Below are positions 30,566-38,662 of a stretch of 43,876 bases of DNA, piece after piece; position 1 is the stretch's first letter, and the number at the start of each line of letters is the position of its first letter. Under the pieces are notes generated by a model that was not told the origin of the DNA, did no database searches, and worked only from the letters and a program-made list of their open reading frames with translations. The DNA lies in contig NPFB01000040.1 of the NCBI GenBank assembly GCA_014084085.1, positions 846,702 through 890,577 on the forward strand. Direction: 5' to 3'. The position numbers and the translations under genes were made by a program. Source of the DNA: Hondaea fermentalgiana (Eukaryota; Sar; Bigyra; Thraustochytrida; Thraustochytriidae).

Positions 30566-30807
30566 GCTTTTCGATTATTTTAGCTGCTGCTCGCTGCTGC
30601 TGGTATCAACCAGAGCGTCCATGCACATTGTGTCAAAGGGTACCGGCCGCCACACGCAAGGAAGGCGTGCTGAAGTGCAGGCGTTGAAAGCAGCCAGCAC
30701 TGTGCAACCAATGAACGCTTTACGGTCGCGTGCCAACCACCGACGGCGAGCAACACTTGAGTTGCGGCAAATTGCGTTGCGGCAAATTGCGTTGTGGCAA
30801 AGTTCGT
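29938..30807. other. Upstream region of copy A and spacer to unit 2
   Basis: The block 29965-30045 is shared with copy B (31545-31635) and is likely promoter or 5' UTR, because reading frame is not conserved. The block 30420-30560 is GC-rich and shared with 31715-31815. The rest (30566-30807) is spacer ending in a 15-bp repeat. No further gene seen. Confidence 0.5.
30761..30805 (+). repeat. 15-bp tandem repeat at the left edge of unit 2
   Basis: Two exact copies of GTTGCGGCAAATTGC and a third with two changes, ending at the ARMC9-derived sequence. A single exact copy sits at 32009-32023, just before unit 3. Confidence 0.9.
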
Positions 30808-31047
30808 TTTCTGATGTACAAGGTGAACATTTGCTCGTGTTTGCGTACAGTCAACTTTATCGCACTTCATCGAAATCGAAAGTAAGTGTAGTCTGAGAGC
30901 CTCGTTCTCCCATTATCAAGCTCGTTGACGGCCTCCACCTCTCCGACGAGCTAGTCTCAAAGCCCCAACTCATCAATCAATACCCTCGGTTCATCCATGA
31001 ACGCGCCGTTCGATCTTGGCAACGACAAGGCTAGCTCATCAAAATAA
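30808..31047 (+). pseudogene. ARMC9-like 3'-end fragment (duplicate)
   Basis: Copy of the last 80 or so codons of the ARMC9-like gene. The GEHLLVFAYSQ piece is intact, but a TAG follows at about 30892. The later part is shifted out of frame before the shared terminal AAAATAACAG. No start or promoter of its own. Confidence 0.88.
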
Positions 31048-31138
31048 CAGTGCAAACAAGACTGTCTGGAATCAAATATAAAGACTTTCTTGAAATCTAT
31101 TTCGTGATTAGCTACTTGCGTGGCCCGCTGTGGCAAGC

Positions 31139-31468
31139 TCATGGACCATTTGAAGCTGTTCCTAATGGGCCAAGATTGTAGACTTTGGAGTCTCCAGCTT
31201 GATGCGTCAGGAGCATGCGCATTTCATTGCGCCAGCTCGCATTAATGATTTGGGACTTCACCACGAAATACATGATGAGTAGGCCAATGACTCCCAGGCT
31301 GGCAACCACCAAAACCATTAATACAATCATGCATGGTGTCACCGATCGCTCTTGCTTGGGCAAGTGTGCTTCCATTTCTTTAAGCTTCTTGACGACACAG
31401 TAAAGTGAGATTAATGAGAGACCATAGATACACGGGACAACAATGATGAGAAAGACGGCGACGTCCAT
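31139..31468 (-). CDS. Small two-helix membrane protein, copy B
   Basis: A 109-aa protein, paralogue of copy A. The two helices are about 3-26 and 47-69. The loop VVKKLKEMEAHLPKQER and the RNEMRML and GDSKV motifs match copy A, and the copy A stop codon has become Tyr, adding 13 residues that read into ARMC9-derived 3' sequence. The N-terminus is about 15 residues shorter before helix 1. Sequence differences are concentrated in the helices, while polar motifs are kept, as expected under protein-level selection. Function unknown. Confidence 0.55.
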   Translation of the reverse strand: MDVAVFLIIVVPCIYGLSLISLYCVVKKLKEMEAHLPKQERSVTPCMIVLMVLVVASLGVIGLLIMYFVVKSQIINASWRNEMRMLLTHQAGDSKVYNLGPLGTASNGP

Positions 31469-32008
31469 TCTCTTTTTCTCTTTTTTTTTTTCAATATTTT
31501 AAACCTTCTGCCTACTACTTCGCGTGAAAGAGTTCTTTGATTGCAAGAATGCTATGAATGTTGCTTGCAGGAGATTCGAGTTTGCTGCTGCTGTTTCTCA
31601 AAAGTATCGATGGCGCAGACCTGCCAAGGTAATGAGCCCAAGCGACCCAGGATCGTAGCCTGGCGCAAGCCGTGCACATGGACACCCGTGCCGTGCACAC
31701 CGTGGGCACGCTCGGGGCACGGCGGGCCGGCGGGCTGGCGTCGCGCCGTACGAGCTGGCGGACCGCACGAGCTGCACGCGCCGCATCGCCCTGGGGGCCA
31801 TCTCTGTGGCCTGACGTTCGCGGCATGTTGGCCAAGCTCGGAAAGTTGCACACGCGACTCGGGGCCGAAGGCTTGCGCGAGCCTGGACTGGCGCGCGAGC
31901 AGCGGAACTTCATGATCGCGTGCGAACCACATGCTCACGCGCATCTTCGTCTGGACGGGCGCGCGAGCAGAGCAGCCAGGCAGGTGAAAAAGTACCGAAA
32001 GTATGGGC
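31469..32008. other. Upstream region of copy B and spacer to unit 3
   Basis: A T-tract at 31479-31500, then the block shared with the copy A upstream region, then the GC-rich shared block to about 31822, then unique spacer. No credible gene. Confidence 0.5.
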
Positions 32009-32320
32009 GTTGCGGCAAATTGCGCTTTCTGGGACTCGCCAAGGCGAACGAGGACTTGCGTGGCCGGCTGTGATAAGAAAAGTGCGAAGATTCTAGACAT
32101 CGGAGTCTTCAGGTTCATGCGCCATGAGCATGCGCATTTCATTGCGCCGGATCGCGGCATTGGTTTAGGAATTCACCATGAGATGCATGATGATGACAAT
32201 GCACCATGCTGGCAACCACAAAACCCGTTGATACGTGCTTCCATTGCTTTTTAATTTAAGCTTCTTGATGACGCAGCGAAGTGTGATAAACGTCAAAAGC
32301 CAGAATACCGCAAAAACAGT
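32009..32320. repeat. Tandem duplication unit 3 (truncated)
   Basis: It starts with GTTGCGGCAAATTGC, continues with an 18-base match to the ARMC9-like gene (TTCTGGGACTCGCCAAGG at 32027), then jumps to the sequence downstream of the ARMC9 stop (ACTTGCGTGGCCGGCTGTG), so about 280 bases are missing. It runs on into a decayed membrane gene. Confidence 0.8.
32086..32290 (-). pseudogene. Small two-helix membrane protein, copy C (decayed)
   Basis: On the minus strand a CVIKKLK loop piece and a later TNAAIRRNEMRML piece are recognisable, but in different frames, with a stop and a shortened second helix between them. The start region is lost. Confidence 0.8.
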
Positions 32321-32602
32321 GAGCAAATTGCAGTATACTCACATTGTGAAATAAATTAATGCTGATTGCACAAGTGAACAAGACTCTTGGCAGAGAGTTC
32401 TCACGCGGCTCGGCGCTTTCATTCTGGCATCGTTGTGTGTGTTTCGAACGAATCTGTCATTTCTCAGTTACATTTCATCTCTATGAAGAGACCTCGTTCG
32501 CCGAGCCGCGTCAAAGGCGTCTGACTGGCGTAACCGTCTCTCCAAAAAAATACTGCGTAGCTTCTTCACCAAAAGAAAGAAAATGTACGGAAATGTTATA
32601 AT
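32321..32602. other. Intergenic 3' of the thioredoxin-FN3 gene
   Basis: AT-richer, no plausible frame. It separates unit 3 from the thioredoxin stop. Confidence 0.4.
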
Positions 32603-33784
32603 TTACATACCGCAGCGTGACATCCAGCTGCGAACGGTGGCAGAGGAAAGCGGAGATCCGGCCGCGTTGTCTGAAAGCATGGCACCATTTGGCGCAAAGA
32701 CCGTGAGCTTGGGAATTCCAGACACTTGAAATCGGCCCATCAACTGTTCTCGCTCGGAAGCTTGGAATGGGAGCGCCAGCCATGGCATTGGGGTGCCTTC
32801 ATAGTACTGAGTGAATCCGCCAGCGTCACGATCTGCACTAATCAGAACTACCTCGACGGGCAAGCCCTCAGCCTTAGCTTGATTGTACCAGGGCATCATC
32901 ATACCCGTTTGCTGCCTGCAGGGTCCGCACCATCCTGCGGAAAAATAAAAGAGCACGATTTTACCTGCCAAAGCCGCCGAAGCCGGAACGCGTTCCTTGC
33001 CGCGAAGCAAGGTCGCCTGGGGCCCACCCAAGAGCTGCATAAAGGAATCATGTGTGGGCACAGTCACAACTGTCGCGCTTGGCGCGGAGACCTGGCTCCA
33101 GGCGCCGTCTTTGTAGACGCGGTATCGAAAGACGTACTCGCCAGCGTCGAGGTTCTTCTTGCGGACCGAGTTGCCCTTGAGCGAGTCTGAGAGTTGTTTC
33201 CACGCAAATGAGTCTGCGGATTGCGCAGCGCGCATATCTACCGCAAATCGCTCTGCACCTGCCAAGGCAGGCCAGGAGATCATCACGGCGAACTTGCCGT
33301 CGTCCTGACCGGTAGGTGTCCCTGCGGTCGGTGCTGCCATCACACTACCTTCTGGGTTTGGCTCGAGCTCTACGGGGTCCGAAAAGGGTCCCCACGAACC
33401 GTCTGCGTTTGCCGCGCGTACTCTGAAGCTGGCCTTGGTCTTGAGCGTCTTCTTGCGCAGGAAGGGTGTCGCCACCTTGTCCGAGAGCGTCCTCCACTCT
33501 TCGGCGCCCTCCTCTCGCACGTCGACCTGATACTTCGCGCCCGCGTCGCGAGGGCGCCACTCCAGCGTCACGCTGCCGTCGCTGCCGCGGCCGAACTCGG
33601 CGAGCTGCAGCTGCTCCGCGCCGCCCTTGGGCTTCAGGTAGCACACGCCGTCCTTGCACTCCATCCTGCTCCCCGCGTCCTCGCTGCGCCGCTCCCCCTC
33701 CGCGTTCGGGTTCTGCTCCGCCCGGGCCCGGCGCTTCTCGAAGGACGGCGGGCCGCCCGATCGGGACGCCCGATCGGGACGCAT
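32603..33784 (-). CDS. Thioredoxin-fold protein with two FN3-like domains
   Basis: A 393-aa protein from the ATG at 33782-33784; a second ATG at 33664 (residue 41, MECKDGVCYL) is equally possible. Residues about 58-140 and 160-242 look like fibronectin type III domains (SVTLEWRP... and AVMISWPALAGAERFAVDMR, with YRVYKDGAWSQVSAPS). Residues about 255-390 form a thioredoxin fold of the nucleoredoxin/tryparedoxin type: FYFSAGWCGPCRQQ with WCGPC at 285-289, the VVLISADRD strand, MPWLALPF, and the cis-Pro motif SGIP with P358. Both active-site Cys are present, so a disulfide oxidoreductase role is expected. No signal peptide seen, so probably cytosolic. It shares a 300-base divergent promoter with MFS copy 1. 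Confidence 0.83.
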   Translation of the reverse strand: MRPDRASRSGGPPSFEKRRARAEQNPNAEGERRSEDAGSRMECKDGVCYLKPKGGAEQLQLAEFGRGSDGSVTLEWRPRDAGAKYQVDVREEGAEEWRTLSDKVATPFLRKKTLKTKASFRVRAANADGSWGPFSDPVELEPNPEGSVMAAPTAGTPTGQDDGKFAVMISWPALAGAERFAVDMRAAQSADSFAWKQLSDSLKGNSVRKKNLDAGEYVFRYRVYKDGAWSQVSAPSATVVTVPTHDSFMQLLGGPQATLLRGKERVPASAALAGKIVLFYFSAGWCGPCRQQTGMMMPWYNQAKAEGLPVEVVLISADRDAGGFTQYYEGTPMPWLALPFQASEREQLMGRFQVSGIPKLTVFAPNGAMLSDNAAGSPLSSATVRSWMSRCGM

Positions 33785-34086
33785 CCGGAGCGCCGTCGAG
33801 CGCGAGCGCCGGGCGTTTAATCACCCGGCGCCGAGTCGCCGAGCCGTCCATCTCTCCGAGCCAAAGCGCCGGGGAGGCGGCGGCAGCGGCGCGCAGGCAG
33901 GCAGGCAGGCAGCGGCGCAGCCCGTCGCCGTCCGCAGCAACGGATGCAGGCGCAGCGAGAGCGAGAGCGAGAGCGAGCGAGCAGGGCGGCGCGCGCGCGT
34001 TGGCAGGGCGCGAGGAGGCGCGTGGCGCTCGGACCGGGAGCCGCGCGCGAGGACGCCCGCCGCGGCGACAAGACCTCGGGAAAGAG
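33785..34086. other. Divergent promoter, thioredoxin-FN3 / MFS copy 1
   Basis: About 300 bases with a short GGCA array (33893-33912) and a GAGAGC stretch (33957-33980). The last 90 bases before the MFS ATG are shared with MFS copy 2. Confidence 0.55.
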
Positions 34087-35553
34087 ATGCTTCGTGGTGT
34101 GGATGGGAGCACGGACAGCGCAGCGGCGTCGGACGCCGCCCCGAGAGAACTGGACGTGGAAACGGACGCGGCGACCAACTCGCGAGCAAGGACGGAGAGC
34201 ACTACCGCGGGAGCGAGAAGCTTGGCCGTTCTCCCGACCATTGTGTTTGCGCAGTTCGCAGGGACGTCCCTGTGGTTTGCGCCCAACGCGGTCGCGTCTC
34301 AGATCGATGGCGCTGGCGATACGCAGATCGCCACACTTACGTCGCTCGTGCAAGTAGGCTTCATTGTCGGTACCTTTGGGCTCACATACCTGAACGTGGC
34401 AGATCGGTTCCGCGCAGAGGTCGTTTTTGCGGTCATGTGCGCTCTCGGCAGCCTTTTGAACTTTCTTTGTGTGCTCAACACGGATTTCGCCGTATGGGCA
34501 ACCCTGCGAACCGTAGTCGGCGTTTGCCTTGCCGGCGTGTACCCTGTGGGCATGAAGATTGCTGCCAAACAGTACCCACATGGACTCGGAGCACGCCTCG
34601 GCCTGCTTGTAGGCGCTCTCACACTGGGCACCGCCTTTCCTTGGCTCTTGCGCGGTCTCGGCAATAGTTTCCCCTTCGAAGTAACGCTGCTCGCGGTCTC
34701 AGTTCTAGCCCTTGTTGGCGGGGCCCTTTTGCTTCTTGTGCTTGTTCCTTGGAAGGACATTTGGCCAGCCTTCCGGTCCTTGTTGACCTGGTCCACGCCT
34801 GCGCATGATTTGCAGGCGCTAAAGTTAGGTTGGGCCTCGATCAAGGAAATCTGCTCTGCCAAGGACTTTCGCGCGGCCGCCATGGGCTATTTTGGGCATT
34901 GCTGGGAACTCTATGCATGGTGGGCCTATGTACCCAATCTTATCGAGGCGCATGAAGCTACGCTTGAAGTGGGCCAGACACCAGTCCTTCCAATGGCCAT
35001 GTTTACGTTCTTCGCCATTGCCATCGGCGCAGTCGCTTGCGCTGTCGCGGGAGCATGGGGCCTGTGGGCTGGCCGAGGCATTCTTCCGGGCAGTTCTGTC
35101 GTGGCAAATCTGTCACTCGCTACGTCCATGTGTTGCTGTTTTCTTGCACCATTGTATCAACGCATGACTCCTGTCGGATTTTTTGTGTACATTGCAGTTT
35201 GGGGCTGGAGCATCGTCGCTGACTCTGCGCAATTCTCCACACTCTTGGCCCAAAGCGCACCACGTACTCTCATGGGCACTGCGCTTACGCTGACGACATG
35301 CATTGGTTTCTCCGTCACTGTGGTTGGGATTCAAGTCCTTGGGGCAGTGCTGGACGCGGGCGTTGATCCAGGGATCGCATTTGTGCTTTTGGGGCCGGGG
35401 CCAGTGATCGGTCTTTTCTGCAGCTATTCTCGCTGGCCTGTTCATCGCGTCGTCTGCAAAGAACGCGATCATACGTTCACCGCAACAGAGCCAGAAGTAC
35501 CGGGCCGTAGCATGCCAGAAGTGGAGGTCGATCCAATAAACTTTGAAAAGTGA
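34087..35553 (+). CDS. MFS transporter, tandem copy 1
   Basis: A 488-aa major-facilitator-superfamily protein with about 12 hydrophobic segments. The first conserved block is PTIVFAQFAGTSLWFAPNAV, a signature of a widespread MFS subgroup of mostly unassigned substrate. TM4-5 carry RTVVGVCLAGVYPVGMKI, and a charged central loop (PWKDIWPAFRSLL to KEICSAKDFR) separates the two six-helix halves. The first 45 residues are polar and probably cytosolic. Substrate not determinable; NarK-like groups share the first motif. The ATG at 34087 matches the start of copy 2. The open frame from 33466 is antisense to the thioredoxin gene and not used. Confidence 0.87.
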   Translation: MLRGVDGSTDSAAASDAAPRELDVETDAATNSRARTESTTAGARSLAVLPTIVFAQFAGTSLWFAPNAVASQIDGAGDTQIATLTSLVQVGFIVGTFGLTYLNVADRFRAEVVFAVMCALGSLLNFLCVLNTDFAVWATLRTVVGVCLAGVYPVGMKIAAKQYPHGLGARLGLLVGALTLGTAFPWLLRGLGNSFPFEVTLLAVSVLALVGGALLLLVLVPWKDIWPAFRSLLTWSTPAHDLQALKLGWASIKEICSAKDFRAAAMGYFGHCWELYAWWAYVPNLIEAHEATLEVGQTPVLPMAMFTFFAIAIGAVACAVAGAWGLWAGRGILPGSSVVANLSLATSMCCCFLAPLYQRMTPVGFFVYIAVWGWSIVADSAQFSTLLAQSAPRTLMGTALTLTTCIGFSVTVVGIQVLGAVLDAGVDPGIAFVLLGPGPVIGLFCSYSRWPVHRVVCKERDHTFTATEPEVPGRSMPEVEVDPINFEK

Positions 35554-35573
35554 CTCTACAAAGAACTCGAGTC

Positions 35574-35649
35574 AAAATGTATGTGCATCGCCAAAATGTA
35601 TGTGTATCGCCAAAATGCATTCGTATCACCAAAATGTATCTGTAACGCC
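35574..35649 (+). repeat. 19-bp tandem repeat in MFS1 3' UTR, four copies
   Basis: Four adjacent 19-base units of the type AAAATGTATGTGCATCGCC, starting 20 bases after the stop. Copies differ at one to four bases. Confidence 0.95.
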
Positions 35650-36594
35650 TTGTTCCAACGCGATTGTCTCGAGAACTCGTGGCTCTCGAAGCGATTATGC
35701 AATGTTGATCTTTAATTGATGCGTTTTGTGCTGTTCTAGAACTATCCTTGGTGCGGACTATCGTCGCTTCCAGTGCCTGCATCGGTCTGCAACTTCTTGT
35801 TCCGTCCCGAATGCTTGGCTTCAGTGGTAGCCGGATTGCGACCCTAGTCTACTTGTCACTAGATCTAAGTAAGTATAAACCATTTGGCGGTTGCGCACCC
35901 CTTGCACAGCGTGCACACGGGGTACTGCGTGCGCCCACCGGCTAAATATGTTTGAGGCGGGGTCTCCTTTTCAAAGGCAAACCTTGTAGCATTGTCGATG
36001 CTTGCCAGCCTTGCGGGACAATGAAGTCTAACGCGATTCGGGTCCAGAGACGTGGCGCAAGTCAGCATGGCCTTTCAGGGTTGTCGGCAGCATGAAGCGT
36101 CACGTCGTCGTCAGCGAAAGAGCAAGTGCTTGGCCTCTAGCAGGCTTCGCTGTGCTCAAAAGGGACCCTTGCCGTTGCACTCACAACCCCGTGCGCATTG
36201 CGTGTCTCGGACGCACCGGCCGAATATTGACGTCTTGCCTTCTTCGCAGACGAAAAGGTCACATGGCGGCCCATGGGCTCGATTTTTCCTTGCCTGCCGT
36301 GGCTTTGCTAAAGGTGCGATTTGCATCCAGAACGTGAAAAGTCTTGTGTTTGAGCACAAAATAAAATATCATGCTATTATAATAACCTGAGGTAATTTTT
36401 CTAAAACAAGAATTCTGTTCGTAGTAGACACGAGACAATTTATACTTTGTTACTGTTAGTCCAAAACTTTTCATTGTGGAGAGAGGTATAAGCGTGTTGG
36501 TTGCGGAGCGGCCCGCTAGTTTCGGCCCAGCTGCGGGGGGTGCACGTAGCCGTCCGCAGAAAGAGATGCAAAAAGACACGCAAGCAGTAAGGAA

Positions 36595-36688
36595 GCAAAA
36601 AAGCAAGCAAACAAGCAAGCAAACAAGCAAGCAAGCAAACAAGCAAGCAAACAAGCAAGCAAGCAAACAAGCAAGCAAGCAAGCAAGG
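36595..36688 (+). repeat. (AAGC/AAAC)n array upstream of MFS copy 2
   Basis: AAGC units regularly interrupted by AAAC; about 94 bases, absent from copy 1, where a short GGCA array is found instead. Confidence 0.95.
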
Positions 36689-36806
36689 AAGGGCGACGCT
36701 CGCGCGTTGGCGCGCTACGCGCGGTAGGCAGGGCACGAGGAGACGCTTGCCGCTCGGACCGTGAGTCGGGCACGAAGACGCCCGCCACAGCGACAACGGA
36801 AAAGAG

Positions 36807-38270
36807 ATGCTTCGTGGTGTTGATACGAGCACGGACAGCGCAGCGGCGTCGGACGCCACCACAAAGGAAGCGGACGTAGACCCGAATTCGTTGATTAACT
36901 CGCGAGCAAAGATGGAGAGCAATGCCGCTGGAGCAAAAAGCTTGGCGGTTCTCCCGACCATCATATTTGCGCAGTTCGCAGGGACGTCCTTGTGGTTTGC
37001 GCCCAACGCGGTCGCATCTCAGATCGATGGCACTGGCGATACTCAGATCGCCACACTTACGTCGCTCGTGCAAGTAGGCTTCATCGTCGGTACCTTTGGG
37101 CTCACATACCTGAACGTGGCAGATCGGTTCCGCGCAGAGGTCGTTTTTGCGGTCATGTGCGCTCTCGGCAGCCTTTTGAACTTTCTTTGTGTGCTCAACA
37201 CAGATTTCGTCGTGTGGGCAACCTTGCGAACCCTAGTCGGCGTTTGCCTTGCCGGCGTGTTCCCTGTGGGCATGAAGATTGCTGCCAAACAGTACCCACA
37301 TGGACTCGGAGCACGCCTCGGGCTGTTTCTCGGCGCTTCCACGCTTGGCACCGCCTTTCCCTGGCTCTTGCGCGGTCTCGGCAATACTCTCCCCTTTGAA
37401 ATGACGCTGCTCGCGGTCTCAGTTCTAAGCCTCACTGGCGGGGCCCTTTTGGTTATTGTGCTTGTTCCATGGAAGGACATTTGGCCAGCCTTTCGGGCCT
37501 TGTTGACCTGGTCCACGCCTGCGCATGAGTTGCAGGTGCTTAAGCTGGGTTGGGCCTCGATCAAGGAAATCTGCTCTGCCAAGGACTTTCGCGCGGCCGC
37601 CATGGGCTATTTTGGGCATTGCTGGGAACTCTATGCATGGTGGACCTATGTACCCAATCTAATCGAGGCGCACGAAGCGATCCTAAAAGTGGGCCAGACA
37701 CCAGTCCTTCCAGTGGCCATGTTTACGTTCTTCGCCATGGCCATCGGCGCAGTCGCTTGTGCTGTCGCGGGAGTATGGGCCCTGTGGGCTGGTCGAGGCA
37801 TTCTTCCTGGGAGTGCTGTCGTGGCAAATTTGTCACTCGCTACGTCCATGTGTTGCTGTTTTCTTGCACCATTGTATCAACGCATGACTCCTGTCGGGTT
37901 TTTTGTGTACATTGCAATTTGGGGCTGGAGCGTTGTCGCTGACTCTGGGCAATTCGCCGCACTCTTGGCCCAAAGCGCACCGCATACTCTCATGGGCACT
38001 GCGCTTACGCTGGCGACATGCATTGGTTTCTCCGTCACTGTGGTTGGGATTCAAGTCCTTGGGGCAGTGCTGGACGCGGGCGTTGATCCAGGAATCGCAT
38101 TTGTGCTTTTGGGGCCGGGGCCAGTGATCGGTCTTTTCTGCAGCTACTCTCGCTGGCCTGTTCATCGCGTTGTCTGCAAAGAACGCGGCCATACGTTCAC
38201 CGGAACAGAGCCAGTATCGGGCCGTAGAATGTCAGAAGTGGAGGTTGATCCAGTAGACTTTGAAAAGTAA
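36807..38270 (+). CDS. MFS transporter, tandem copy 2
   Basis: A 487-aa protein, nearly identical to copy 1 through the membrane core. The first 45 residues and the C-terminal tail differ most (TTKEADVDPNSLIN here against APRELDVETDAATN). One residue is missing near the C-terminus (EPVSGRRM against EPEVPGRSM). All transmembrane blocks and the central loop are intact, and no frame break is seen, so it should be functional. Core nucleotide identity is high even at silent sites, which points to a recent duplication or gene conversion. Confidence 0.87.
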   Translation: MLRGVDTSTDSAAASDATTKEADVDPNSLINSRAKMESNAAGAKSLAVLPTIIFAQFAGTSLWFAPNAVASQIDGTGDTQIATLTSLVQVGFIVGTFGLTYLNVADRFRAEVVFAVMCALGSLLNFLCVLNTDFVVWATLRTLVGVCLAGVFPVGMKIAAKQYPHGLGARLGLFLGASTLGTAFPWLLRGLGNTLPFEMTLLAVSVLSLTGGALLVIVLVPWKDIWPAFRALLTWSTPAHELQVLKLGWASIKEICSAKDFRAAAMGYFGHCWELYAWWTYVPNLIEAHEAILKVGQTPVLPVAMFTFFAMAIGAVACAVAGVWALWAGRGILPGSAVVANLSLATSMCCCFLAPLYQRMTPVGFFVYIAIWGWSVVADSGQFAALLAQSAPHTLMGTALTLATCIGFSVTVVGIQVLGAVLDAGVDPGIAFVLLGPGPVIGLFCSYSRWPVHRVVCKERGHTFTGTEPVSGRRMSEVEVDPVDFEK

Positions 38271-38288
38271 CTGCAAAGAACTTAAGCC

Positions 38289-38364
38289 AAATTGTATGTG
38301 CATCGCCGAAGTGTATGTGTCTCGCCAAAATGTATGTGCATCGCCAAAATGTATTTGTATCGCC
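38289..38364 (+). repeat. 19-bp tandem repeat in MFS2 3' UTR, four copies
   Basis: Four 19-base units aligned with those after MFS1, in the same number and position relative to the stop. Confidence 0.95.
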
Positions 38365-38466
38365 TTGTTCCAACGCGATGATCTCGAGAACTCATAAATT
38401 TCGAAGCGATTATACAATGTTGAACGTCACATCATAGTTAACTATTGCGCAGCTCTTCTTGCTGGA

Positions 38467-38579
38467 CTCTTCATCGCGCTGTCTGCAAAGTGGACGATTC
38501 TAGACTCACCGCAACCGAGTCTGAAACAGCTAATTGGACGAGCCGCACCCAGAAGCAACGCATAATCTTTGCAAACTGA
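38467..38579 (+). pseudogene. MFS C-terminal fragment, third copy
   Basis: About 37 codons corresponding to the end of the MFS genes: the CTTCATCGCGCTGTCTGCAA block and the TTTGCAAACTGA end align with TTCATCGCG...GTCTGCAAAG and CTTTGAAAAGTGA. Indels and substitutions make it non-functional. Confidence 0.72.
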
Positions 38580-38621
38580 CTATAAAGAGATTGGGTATGT
38601 ATCGGCTTGCCCCAAGCAATA

Positions 38622-38627
38622 TTTATT
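38622..38627 (-). promoter_or_regulatory. Probable polyadenylation signal of the OSCA-like gene
   Basis: AATAAA on the minus strand, 36 bases past the OSCA stop. Confidence 0.45.
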
Positions 38628-38662
38628 CTTTTATAAAAAGAGATGCCATGGGTTTCAAGAAC

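Larger units (their letters stand above)
30808..31822. repeat. Tandem duplication unit 2
   Basis: Same order as unit 1: ARMC9 tail, spacer, small membrane gene (copy B), shared upstream block, GC-rich block. The ARMC9 part has decayed while the membrane gene is open. Confidence 0.85.
33994..35711. repeat. MFS tandem duplication unit 1
   Basis: It extends from about 90 bases before the MFS start to about 155 bases after its stop. The same stretch recurs at 36700-38425. Confidence 0.85.
35554..36806. other. Spacer between MFS copies
   Basis: It holds the 3' UTR of copy 1 with a 19-bp tandem repeat (35574-35649), about 850 bases without a recognisable gene, and an AAGC/AAAC array (36595-36688) ending about 120 bases before copy 2. 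A 112-codon frame at 36052-36390 has no protein-like features. Confidence 0.55.
36700..38425. repeat. MFS tandem duplication unit 2
   Basis: Second copy of the MFS unit, including 100 bases of 5' flank and the 19-bp 3' UTR array. Confidence 0.85.

Noticed and set aside
33345..34286. A 313-codon minus-strand frame and the 5' extension of MFS1 from 33466
   Set aside because: Both cross the thioredoxin coding region in the wrong frame or the divergent promoter and have no homologous counterpart at MFS2.
36052..36390. 112-codon ORF between the two MFS genes
   Set aside because: Basic, without domain or repeat, and not present upstream of the other MFS copy. Looks like chance.
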